Below, piece after piece: positions 7,409 through 13,876 of a stretch of DNA of 17,358 bases. Origin of the DNA: Clostridiales bacterium (lineage in GTDB: Bacteria; Bacillota; Clostridia; Oscillospirales; Oscillospiraceae). The notes under the pieces were generated by a model. It worked only from the letters and a program-made list of their open reading frames with translations. It was not told the origin of the DNA and did not search any database. Made by a program: the position numbers and the translations under genes. The first letter of the stretch is position 1. Each line of letters starts with the position of its first letter. Where the stretch lies: positions 1-17,358 of the forward strand of contig SFFE01000028.1 in NCBI GenBank assembly GCA_004556965.1. The letters are read 5' to 3'.

Positions 7409-7424
7409 GGTGCAAGGATGCACC
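7409..7424 (+). promoter_or_regulatory. Small hairpin between leader ORF and terminator
   Basis: GGTGCA (7409-7414) pairs perfectly with TGCACC (7419-7424) around AGGA. Its 3' arm can alternatively pair with GTGCAT inside the Met/Cys codon cluster (7328-7333 or 7346-7351). It may act as a pause or switching element. The flanking T6 (7401-7406) and A5 (7427-7431) could extend the stem after an internal loop. Confidence 0.45.
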
Positions 7425-7426
7425 GC

Positions 7427-7473
7427 AAAAAGAGAGGCCGGAAGACACGCGAGTCTTCCGGCCTCTCTTTTTT
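7427..7473 (+). terminator. Leader terminator (attenuator) before metN
   Basis: A perfect 16-bp stem pairs 7431-7446 (AGAGAGGCCGGAAGAC) with 7453-7468 around a 6-nt loop, followed by T6; AAAA/TTTT can lengthen the stem. It lies inside the operon leader, 35 bases before metN, so it must be bypassed for the transporter to be made. A candidate antiterminator strand is GTCTT (7379-7383) plus CCG (7393-7395), able to pair with CGGAAGAC (7439-7446). These bases lie in the last codons of the leader ORF. A ribosome at the stop codon would cover them, and one stalled at the Met codons would leave them free. Confidence 0.88.
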
Positions 7474-7507
7474 CCCTGTAAACACCATGACTGTGAGGTA
7501 CGCGCTC

Positions 7508-8497
7508 ATGATTGAAATCCAGAACCTAAACAAAACCTACGACGCCGCGTCCGGCCCGATCACCGCGCTGCGAGACATCAACCTGACGATTGAAGACGGC
7601 GAAATCTTTGGGATCATCGGCCTGTCCGGCGCGGGCAAGAGCACATTGGTGCGATGTATCAATCTGCTGGAGCGTCCCACCTCCGGCAAGGTGGTGCTGG
7701 ACGGCCAGGATCTGACCGCGCTGCCGCGCAAGGCACTGCTGCACACGCGCCAGTCGATCGGCATGATCTTTCAGGGCTTCAACCTGCTGGAGCAGCGCAC
7801 CGTTCTGAAAAACGTTTGCTTCCCGCTGGAGATTGCCGGCGTGAAGAAGAGCGACGCCCGAAAGCGCGCCGCGGAGCTGCTGGAGCTGGTCGGCCTGTCC
7901 GACCGCGCGAACGCCTATCCGTCACAGCTCTCCGGCGGCCAGAAGCAGCGCGTGGCCATTGCCCGAGCCCTCGCCACGAAGCCGAAGTATCTGCTGTGCG
8001 ACGAGGCCACCAGCGCGCTCGACCCCACGACCACACAGTCCATTCTCGCGCTGCTCAAGCAGATCAACCAGACGCTCGGCGTGACCATTGTGGTCATCAC
8101 GCACGAGATGCGCGTGATCGAACAGATCTGCGACCGCGTCGCAGTCATCGACCAGAGCCGGATCGCGGAGATCGGCAAGGTCAGCGAGGTGTTCGTGAAC
8201 CCGCAGTCCGACATTGCCAAAGCGCTTATCATTCCGAATAACCCCGTGACAAGTCTCCCGCCGTGTGAAGGGCGGCGGCTGCGGCTCGTGTTCGACAACC
8301 GCGTGTCCGGCGAGCCGATCATCTCGCGCATTGCGATGGAATGTCACGTGCCGGTGAACATCGTCTTTGCCGACACCCGCTTCGTGGAGGGCAACGCCTA
8401 CGGACATATGATTTTGGAGCTGCCGAACGACGAGAACCAGATTCAGGCGGTGCTCCGGTTTCTGAATGCCAACCACATCAACTACGAGGAGGACTGA
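7508..8497 (+). CDS. metN: Methionine ABC transporter ATP-binding protein MetN
   Basis: A 329-residue ATPase that powers uptake of methionine through MetI. Walker A is GLSGAGKST (38-46), the Q-loop is Q89, the signature is LSGGQKQR (141-148), Walker B is YLLCDEAT (161-168) and the switch His is H199. Residues from about 250 form the C-terminal NIL (ACT-like) domain, which in the E. coli protein binds methionine and inhibits transport. Length is close to the usual 340. The start at 7508 has a GAGG site nine bases upstream; the in-frame ATG at 7487 lacks one. The metI start follows the stop by three bases, so the two are translationally linked. Expression probably depends on read-through of the leader terminator. 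Confidence 0.93.
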   Translation: MIEIQNLNKTYDAASGPITALRDINLTIEDGEIFGIIGLSGAGKSTLVRCINLLERPTSGKVVLDGQDLTALPRKALLHTRQSIGMIFQGFNLLEQRTVLKNVCFPLEIAGVKKSDARKRAAELLELVGLSDRANAYPSQLSGGQKQRVAIARALATKPKYLLCDEATSALDPTTTQSILALLKQINQTLGVTIVVITHEMRVIEQICDRVAVIDQSRIAEIGKVSEVFVNPQSDIAKALIIPNNPVTSLPPCEGRRLRLVFDNRVSGEPIISRIAMECHVPVNIVFADTRFVEGNAYGHMILELPNDENQIQAVLRFLNANHINYEED

Positions 8498-8500
8498 GAT

Positions 8501-9181
8501 ATGAATACCGAATGGCTCGCAAAGCTCTGGAACAACAATGTTCTGCAGCTCGGCGTCTGGGAGACCATTTACATGACACTTCTGGCCACCCTGTTCGCCT
8601 ATCTCATCGGCCTCCCGCTCGGGCTGCTGCTGCGCGTGACCGATACGGACGGCATCCACCCGATCAAATGGCTCAACAGCGTGCTGGGCGTCATCGTGAA
8701 CTTCCTGCGCAGCATGCCGTTCATCATCCTCATGGTCGCCATGCTGCCGGTCGCAAAGTTCATCGTCGGAACCAGTCTCGGCAACCGTGCCGTGATCGTC
8801 ACGCTCGTCATCGCGGCGGCGCCGTATGTGGCGCGCATGGTGGAGTCCTCCGTCAAGGAAGTGGACGCCGGCGTCATCGAGGCGGCGCAGGCCATGGGTA
8901 CGTCCTCGTTCCAGATCGTCTGGAAGGTGCTGATCCCCGAAGCGAAGCCCTCGCTCATCATCGGCGCTGTCATCTCCACGGTCACCATCCTCGGCTACTC
9001 CGCCATGGCCGCCACGATCGGCGGCGGCGGTCTCGGCCAGATTGCCATTGTCTATGGCCACCAGCGCAGCGATCAGCTCGTGATCTGGGTCTGCGTGGTG
9101 CTCATCGCGATCATCGTACAGGTCATTCAGGCAGTCGGCATGCGCATCGCGCACCGCGTTGACCGCCGCATCCGCAACTGA
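8501..9181 (+). CDS. metI: Methionine ABC transporter permease MetI
   Basis: A 226-residue inner-membrane permease with about five hydrophobic segments (roughly 22-45, 60-85, 97-115, 152-175, 192-214). The cytoplasmic coupling loop of binding-protein-dependent permeases is clear at 127-150 (EAAQAMGTSSFQIVWKVLIP). The length matches the MetI family. The ribosome site GAGGAGG overlaps the end of metN. Its own stop codon is embedded in the AGGAGG site of the small ORF at 9195. Confidence 0.94.
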   Translation: MNTEWLAKLWNNNVLQLGVWETIYMTLLATLFAYLIGLPLGLLLRVTDTDGIHPIKWLNSVLGVIVNFLRSMPFIILMVAMLPVAKFIVGTSLGNRAVIVTLVIAAAPYVARMVESSVKEVDAGVIEAAQAMGTSSFQIVWKVLIPEAKPSLIIGAVISTVTILGYSAMAATIGGGGLGQIAIVYGHQRSDQLVIWVCVVLIAIIVQVIQAVGMRIAHRVDRRIRN

Positions 9182-9194
9182 GGAGGCTGAAGCG

Positions 9195-9251
9195 ATGGCA
9201 CTGCATTTTCCCGCGCTGCTGCGCATGAATTTCCGGTACGGTCGAATGTGA
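9195..9251 (+). CDS. Possible 18-residue ORF between metI and metQ
   Basis: An ORF encoding MALHFPALLRMNFRYGRM begins eight bases after AGGAGG, a site formed by the metI stop codon region. A hairpin, CGGTC (9239-9243) with GACCG (9250-9254), overlaps its stop. I recognise no family. It may be a translated spacer that couples metI to metQ, or a decayed gene remnant; the hairpin could stabilise the metQ message. Coding function is uncertain. Confidence 0.35.
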   Translation: MALHFPALLRMNFRYGRM

Positions 9252-9319
9252 CCGGACCCATCCCACAAAACCCATCCACAAACATAAAAATACTGCAATC
9301 ATAAAAAGGAGATTTTATC

Positions 9320-10177
9320 ATGAAAAAGTTTATATCCATTCTGCTTTCCCTCGCGCTTGTGTTTTCGCTCGCAGCACTGACCGGCTGCTCCTCTAAGAAA
9401 GATGACGCCGCCCCCAGCGACGCCGGGACTGCTGAAGACAAGACCATCGTAGTCGGCGCAAGCGCCACGCCGCACGCCGAAATTCTGGAGCAGGTCAAGT
9501 CCGCTCTGGCCGAGGAAGGCTACACGCTCGAAATCAAGATCTTTGACGATTACGTTCTGCCGAACACGGCTCTGGCTGACGGCGAGCTTGACGCGAACTA
9601 CTTCCAGCACCTTCCCTACCTCAACAGCTTCAACGCCTCCAACAACACCGATCTGGTCTCCGTCGCAGCCATCCACTATGAGCCCTTCGGCATCTACGGC
9701 AACGGCATTGACGATCTGAGCACGCTGGCCGACGGCGCGACCATCATCATCCCCGCAGACGACAGCAACGAGACCCGCGCCCTGTTCCTGCTGCAGCAGG
9801 AGGGCCTGATTACCCTGCCGGAGGACGCCGATCCTGAAAAGGGCGTCTCCACGCTGGATATCGTGGACAACGGCGGCTACAACATCGTGCCCGTGCAGGC
9901 TGATACCGTGCCCGCGCAGCTCGCCAACAGCGACGCAGGCACCATCGCCGTCATCAACGGCAACTACGCGCTCGCAGCCGGTCTGAACATTGCCGACGCG
10001 CTCGCCACCGAGAACGCCAGCGGCGCCGCCGCCCAGACCTACGCAAACATCATCGCCGTGCGCAATGGCGATGAGAACTCCGAGAAAGTTCAGGCTCTCG
10101 TCAAGGCGCTGCAGACCGACGCCGTGAAGGATTACATTGCGAACACCTACAACGGCGCTGTCGTCGCCATCTTCTAA
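9320..10177 (+). CDS. metQ: Methionine-binding lipoprotein MetQ (NlpA family)
   Basis: A 285-residue substrate-binding lipoprotein. A basic N-terminus and hydrophobic segment end in the lipobox LTGC, so Cys23 would be lipidated and the protein anchored outside the membrane. The mature part shows NlpA-family features: VVGASATPHAEILEQV near the start, then FDDYVLPNTAL, ANYFQHLPYL and IHYEPFGIYG. It delivers methionine to MetI/MetN. An AAGGAG site lies nine bases before the ATG. The 138-base gap after metI holds only the small ORF and its hairpin. A terminator follows the gene. Confidence 0.94.
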   Translation: MKKFISILLSLALVFSLAALTGCSSKKDDAAPSDAGTAEDKTIVVGASATPHAEILEQVKSALAEEGYTLEIKIFDDYVLPNTALADGELDANYFQHLPYLNSFNASNNTDLVSVAAIHYEPFGIYGNGIDDLSTLADGATIIIPADDSNETRALFLLQQEGLITLPEDADPEKGVSTLDIVDNGGYNIVPVQADTVPAQLANSDAGTIAVINGNYALAAGLNIADALATENASGAAAQTYANIIAVRNGDENSEKVQALVKALQTDAVKDYIANTYNGAVVAIF

Positions 10178-10194
10178 AACCCAAAAATACACAA

Positions 10195-10226
10195 AACTCC
10201 GACTGGTACTTCCAGTCGGAGTTTTT
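10195..10226. terminator. Terminator after metQ, shared with the convergent operon
   Basis: AACTCCGACTGG (10195-10206) pairs with CCAGTCGGAGTT (10212-10223) around a 5-nt loop, with T5 on the plus strand. On the minus strand the stem is followed by GTTTTG, so it may also serve the convergent transporter operon that ends at 10232. Confidence 0.9.
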
Positions 10227-10231
10227 GCCCG

Positions 10232-11218
10232 TCACGCCGCCTTCTGCGCGTAGCTGTTGTCTACCAGCCGACCGAAATCGACCCACTCGTCGTGCGTCAG
10301 CACGCCGGCGGTCTCCATGACCGTCTCCAGCCGCTCCAGCGCGGACTGCTCCATCACCGGCGTGGCGTTCCACGCGTCGATGTCCTTGTAGCGTTGCACG
10401 ACCTGCGTCAGCGTCCCGACGTCGGTGTCCGGGAACTGCGGAGCGATCACCTCAGCCGTCTCGGCGGCCGTGTGCTCCATGACCCACTTTTGTCCCTTCG
10501 CAACTGCGTTGGTGAAACTCTGTATCACATCCGGGTGCGCCTGCAGGAAACTCTGGGAGGCAAAGTAGGCCGTGTACGGAATCTCGCCGCTCTCCTGCCC
10601 GATGGAAGCCAGAATGTATCCCTTGCCCGCCTGCTCAACCTCGGTCGCGGTCGGCTCAAAGAGCGCGACATAGTCGCCGTTGCCGCCCGTAAACGCGCCG
10701 GCCATCATGTTGAACTGCACCGTGGTGTCCACCGTGGCGTCCTCGCCGGGTACGACGCCGTTTTGCCGCATGACATATTCCAGCGTCATCTCCGGCACGC
10801 CGCCCGCGCGGCCGCCGATGATCGTGCTGCCCTTCAGAATTTCCCAGGAAAACGTCTCATCCGTACGGCCGACCAAGAACGAGCCGTCGCGCTTCGTGAG
10901 CTGTGCAAAGACGATGGGGTAATCTTCCTTCCCCTGATTGTACACATAGATACACGATTCCGGCCCCGCCAGACCGATGTCGGCCTGATCGGTCAGCACG
11001 GCGGTCATGACCTTGTCGGCGCCGCCGCCGTTCGCCAGCTCGATCTGCAGGCCCTCCTCCTCGAAGAAGCCCAGCTCCAGCGCCACATACTGCGGCGCAT
11101 AAAACACCGAGTGCGTCACTTCATTGAGCCGCACCGTCGTTGTCTCCGTCTCGCCGCAGGCGCAGCACAGCAGCGCCAGCAGCACGACGGCCATCAGAAC
11201 TGAAATTGCTTTTTTCAT
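10232..11218 (-). CDS. ABC transporter substrate-binding lipoprotein, SsuA/THI5-like
   Basis: A 328-residue binding protein. The first 21 residues form a hydrophobic signal ending LLCCACG, an imperfect lipobox with Cys21 as the likely lipidated residue. The mature part begins with the hallmark of NMT1/THI5/SsuA-type proteins (HSVFYAPQYVALELGFFEEEGL), followed by DQADIGLAGPE and GGRAGGVPEMTLEYV. Relatives bind sulfonates, taurine, nitrate, pyrimidine precursors of thiamine or riboflavin; the sequence alone does not decide between them. The ATG overlaps the permease stop (ATGA), with GGGAG seven bases upstream, so the two are coupled. The same frame is open far upstream through the permease gene, but that part is an out-of-frame shadow. 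Confidence 0.9.
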   Translation of the reverse strand: MKKAISVLMAVVLLALLCCACGETETTTVRLNEVTHSVFYAPQYVALELGFFEEEGLQIELANGGGADKVMTAVLTDQADIGLAGPESCIYVYNQGKEDYPIVFAQLTKRDGSFLVGRTDETFSWEILKGSTIIGGRAGGVPEMTLEYVMRQNGVVPGEDATVDTTVQFNMMAGAFTGGNGDYVALFEPTATEVEQAGKGYILASIGQESGEIPYTAYFASQSFLQAHPDVIQSFTNAVAKGQKWVMEHTAAETAEVIAPQFPDTDVGTLTQVVQRYKDIDAWNATPVMEQSALERLETVMETAGVLTHDEWVDFGRLVDNSYAQKAA

Positions 11219-12036
11219 TCCGTCACTCCCAAACGTTTTTTGAACCACTTTTCCAGCCACAGCACAAGCTGGTACATCACCACGGCCGCCACCGCCAGCA
11301 GCAGCACGCTCGCCATGACCAGATCCATATTGAACACCTGCGACCCATAGACGATCAGATAGCCGATGCCCGCCTTGGACACCAGAAATTCGCCCATGAT
11401 GACGCCGACCCACGACAATCCCACGTTCACGCGCAGGGTGTTGAACAGCGTCGTGTAGTTCGCCGGAATCACCAGCATGTGCAAAATCTGCCGCCGTGTC
11501 GCGCCGAGCGTCTGCATCAGGCGGATCTTCTCCCGGTCCGTGGATAGGAAGCCCACGTGCATATTCAGGATCGTCACGAAAATGGAGATCGCGAGCGTCA
11601 TGGCGATGATGGATTCCGTGCCCGCGCCGATCCACACGATGAACACCGGACCGAGCGCCGTTTTCGGCAGGGCGTTCAGTACCACGAGATACGGCTCCAG
11701 TACACGGGAGAGAAAATCGCTCCACCACAGTCCGATCGCCACAAGCGTGCCGAGCAGCGTACCGAGCAGAAATCCCACCACCGTCTCCAGACACGAGGTG
11801 CCCAGATGCAGCCACAGGTCGCCCGACTGATAGAGTCCCGCAAGCGTGGTTACGACCCGTGACGGGCAGCTCACCACGAACATATCCACCCAGCCCAACC
11901 GGGCGGAAAGCTCCCAAAGCCCCAAAAACAGCACCAGCAGCAAAATCTGCAGCAGCGTGATCGCTGTTTTGCGGCGTTTTCTCGCGCGCAGATAGGCGCG
12001 CCGCTGTACGGAAGGAATCGGATTAGACATTGACAT
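11215..12036 (-). CDS. ABC transporter permease, SsuC/TauC type
   Basis: A 273-residue membrane protein with a basic N-terminal tail and about six hydrophobic segments (near 25-44, 85-105, 112-130, 140-160, 205-225, 240-260). The coupling loop MQTLGATRRQILHMLVIP (174-191) marks the binding-protein-dependent permease family. The gene overlaps the ATPase stop by 14 bases if it starts at 12036. An alternative start at 12030 gives an 8-base overlap; the AGGA site just before 12036 suits the first. It forms one operon with the flanking ATPase and binding protein. Confidence 0.92.
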   Translation of the reverse strand: MSMSNPIPSVQRRAYLRARKRRKTAITLLQILLLVLFLGLWELSARLGWVDMFVVSCPSRVVTTLAGLYQSGDLWLHLGTSCLETVVGFLLGTLLGTLVAIGLWWSDFLSRVLEPYLVVLNALPKTALGPVFIVWIGAGTESIIAMTLAISIFVTILNMHVGFLSTDREKIRLMQTLGATRRQILHMLVIPANYTTLFNTLRVNVGLSWVGVIMGEFLVSKAGIGYLIVYGSQVFNMDLVMASVLLLAVAAVVMYQLVLWLEKWFKKRLGVTE

Positions 12037-12781
12037 CGAGTTCCTCCCATATTTGATTGAACACCGTCTGAAACTCCGGCGTGCCGCGCCGCTCCAGCGG
12101 GGAGAGCGCGCGAAACTGCCGCAGATCGTGGATGGCGCGCACCGTGCCCGGCCGGTGCGTGAGCACTACGATCCGGTCGGACATACTGATCGCCTCCGAG
12201 ATATCATGCGTTACAAGCACCGCCGTTTTATGTTCCTGCCGGATGATGCGGGAAATGTCCGCCGACACCGCCAGCCGCGTCTGATAGTCCAGCGCGGAAA
12301 ACGGTTCATCCAGCAGCAGGATCGCGGGCTCCGTTGCGAGCGTGCGGATCAGCGCGCAGCGCTGGCGCATCCCGCCGGAGAGCTGCGCGGGCAGCTTCTG
12401 GGCAAAGTCTGCAAGATCATACTGCTCCAGCAGCTCGCGTACCCGTGCCTGCCGCTCCGGCGTGTTCTCCCGGCGGACCTGCAGGCCGAGCGTCACGTTG
12501 CTCCAGATCGTCCGCCACGCAAACAGTTGATCGCGCTGCGGCATGAATCCGATCTTTGCCGACGGCGCCGTTACCGGCTCGCCGTCGAGCAGCACCTCGC
12601 CCGCAGACGGCCGCTCCAGTCCCGCGATCAGGGACAGCAGCGTGGATTTTCCGCAGCCGGACGGTCCGACGATGCTCACAAATTCGCCGTCTGCCACGTC
12701 GAACGACACATCGCGCAGCGCCTCCACTTCCCCATCCGGGGACTGGTAGGTCATCGACGCCTGCCGAATCGCAATCCTCAT
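12023..12781 (-). CDS. ABC transporter ATP-binding protein, SsuB/TauB type
   Basis: A 252-residue ATPase, first gene of the three-gene importer operon. Walker A is GPSGCGKST (39-47), the Q-loop is MPQRDQLFAW (80-89), the signature is LSGGMRQR (134-141), Walker B with D-loop is LLLDEPFSALD (155-165) and the switch His is H192. The start at 12781 follows AGGAGGAGG by seven bases; the same frame continues upstream to 12964 but crosses hairpins and has no family similarity. The family imports sulfonates, nitrate or vitamin precursors. No TPP or other known riboswitch is evident in the short leader. Confidence 0.93.
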   Translation of the reverse strand: MRIAIRQASMTYQSPDGEVEALRDVSFDVADGEFVSIVGPSGCGKSTLLSLIAGLERPSAGEVLLDGEPVTAPSAKIGFMPQRDQLFAWRTIWSNVTLGLQVRRENTPERQARVRELLEQYDLADFAQKLPAQLSGGMRQRCALIRTLATEPAILLLDEPFSALDYQTRLAVSADISRIIRQEHKTAVLVTHDISEAISMSDRIVVLTHRPGTVRAIHDLRQFRALSPLERRGTPEFQTVFNQIWEELDVNV

Positions 12782-12806
12782 GCCGATTCCTCCTCCTTTT
12801 GTAAAC

Positions 12807-12822
12807 TGAAAAGCGCTTTTCA
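12807..12822. promoter_or_regulatory. Perfect 16-bp palindrome before the ABC operon
   Basis: TGAAAAGCGCTTTTCA is a perfect palindrome with a central CG, as in operators of LacI/GalR/CcpA-type regulators. The minus-strand -10-like box TACAAT (12832-12827) lies just upstream and the ribosome site of the ATPase gene just downstream, so a bound protein would block the operon. The matching -35 region (GAACCA at 17 bases) is poor, so the promoter itself is uncertain. Confidence 0.5.
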
Positions 12823-12839
12823 CGTCATTGTATGACCCG

Positions 12840-12873
12840 CCGCCGCAACTGGTTCGCCGGTTGCGGCGGTTTT
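12840..12873 (+). terminator. Hairpin with short T-run, function unclear
   Basis: CCGCCGCAAC (12840-12849) pairs with GTTGCGGCGG (12860-12869), followed by TTTT on the plus strand. No plus-strand gene lies upstream, so it could be a barrier to antisense transcription, or half of a double hairpin with the element at 12886-12913, with which it shares a 14-base direct repeat. Confidence 0.4.
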
Positions 12874-12882
12874 CTGCGCGCG

Positions 12883-12913
12883 AAAATGCAGGCGCCGGTT
12901 GCGGCGCCTGCAT
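12883..12913 (-). terminator. Terminator of the deacetylase gene
   Basis: ATGCAGGCGCC (12886-12896) pairs perfectly with GGCGCCTGCAT (12903-12913). On the minus strand the stem is followed by TTTT, 17 bases after the stop codon of the deacetylase gene. Confidence 0.75.
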
Positions 12914-12929
12914 GGACGGGATATTCGGT

Positions 12930-13805
12930 TTATTTCCACCGGAGCGTCTGGAACGCGCCGTCAAGCACCTGCTCGATGCTCTGCCCGTGCGGACGGCTGA
13001 CGCGCTTGAGCCGGTACAGACAGTCCGGGTCGCGCGTGAGGAGATTCACGCCGTAGTCGCATGTCAGCGTCGCGCGAAAACCGAGCTTTCGCAGGATGGA
13101 GTCGGTCGTGTCGCTGTACTTTCCATAGGGATAGGCAAAGGCGTCCGGCGTGATGCCCAGATGGTCTTCCATCTCCGCCTGTAGCTGCAGCAGGTCATCA
13201 GTCAGCAGCGTCTCATACGCCGCGTCGGACTCCCCCGCGCTCTGCGTGCAGCCGATGCGCTGCTTTGTGTGGGCGTGCAGGTCGTAGGTGTGGTTCTGAA
13301 TCTCCACAAGGCCGGAATCGCGCAGTTCCGCGAGCTGCTCCCATGTCATATGCGCGTAGTCGATGTTTTCACTCGGATACTCGGAAAAGTCGTCGGTGTT
13401 TTTCCCCAGAACGGAAAGCACGATTTTCGCGCCGTACTGCCGCAGCAGCGGGAGGGCATAGACGTAGTTGTTGTAATATCCGTCGTCGAATGACAGCACC
13501 ACCGGCTTTTTCGGCAGCGGCGTCCCGTCGTCCACATAGGCGAAGAGATCCGCCATCGTGACCGTCGTGTATCCGTTTTGTTCCAGCCATTTCAGGTCGT
13601 TTTCCAGCTCCCACGGCTGGATGGCGTCCTTGCCGGATTTGTTCGGCTTCACCTCGTGGTACATCAGGATCGGCACGCACACCGGCGCGTCCTGCTCCTC
13701 CTGCGCGGCGGACTCCACCGCGTGCGCCGCGAACGGGCTGACAATCAGTACCAGTGCGATCAGAACGGCGAGGATTTTTTCAACAAGCGGCATCGGTTTG
13801 CGCAT
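12930..13805 (-). CDS. Exported polysaccharide deacetylase (NodB domain, PgaB/PdaA-like)
   Basis: A 291-residue protein with an N-terminal hydrophobic segment (about 9-28, ending PFAAHA), either a signal peptide or a membrane anchor, so it acts outside the cell. After a CVPILMYHEV motif the NodB core shows SFDDG (105-109, catalytic D107 and metal-binding D108), the metal His pair in NHTYDLH (H172, H177) and AYPYG (224-228). This motif set is active-site complete and most like deacetylases of poly-N-acetylglucosamine or peptidoglycan; the substrate is not decided. The start at 13805 has AAGGGAG nine bases upstream, better than the in-frame ATG at 13832. It lies 71 bases after the ATPase gene with no strong terminator between, so it may be co-transcribed with it. 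Confidence 0.9.
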   Translation of the reverse strand: MRKPMPLVEKILAVLIALVLIVSPFAAHAVESAAQEEQDAPVCVPILMYHEVKPNKSGKDAIQPWELENDLKWLEQNGYTTVTMADLFAYVDDGTPLPKKPVVLSFDDGYYNNYVYALPLLRQYGAKIVLSVLGKNTDDFSEYPSENIDYAHMTWEQLAELRDSGLVEIQNHTYDLHAHTKQRIGCTQSAGESDAAYETLLTDDLLQLQAEMEDHLGITPDAFAYPYGKYSDTTDSILRKLGFRATLTCDYGVNLLTRDPDCLYRLKRVSRPHGQSIEQVLDGAFQTLRWK

Positions 13806-13876
13806 CGTTCCAGACTCCCTTTGGCAAAACATTTGGCACTAGTTTGCCCAGCGCGCCGGAAAGGACGCTGGAAATG

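Noticed and set aside
7239..7430. SAM (S-box) riboswitch in the metNIQ leader
   Set aside because: None of the conserved S-box blocks (such as AGAG...GGTGGAGGGA) could be found, and the leader is mostly the Met-rich ORF.
7409..7470. T-box-like motif (AAGGATGCACCGC resembles AAGGGTGGNACCGC) before the terminator
   Set aside because: The essential TGGN sequence is absent, one base is missing, there is no Stem I specifier structure, and the region upstream is occupied by a well-initiated ORF.
7922..9298. A 458-codon minus-strand frame opposite metN and metI
   Set aside because: Asp/His/Arg-rich shadow of the conserved transporter genes with no ribosome site or domain.
12782..12840. TPP riboswitch for the SsuA/THI5-like importer
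   Set aside because: The leader is under 60 bases and lacks the conserved CTGAGA and thi-box elements, so a thiamine-precursor role is not supported by regulation.
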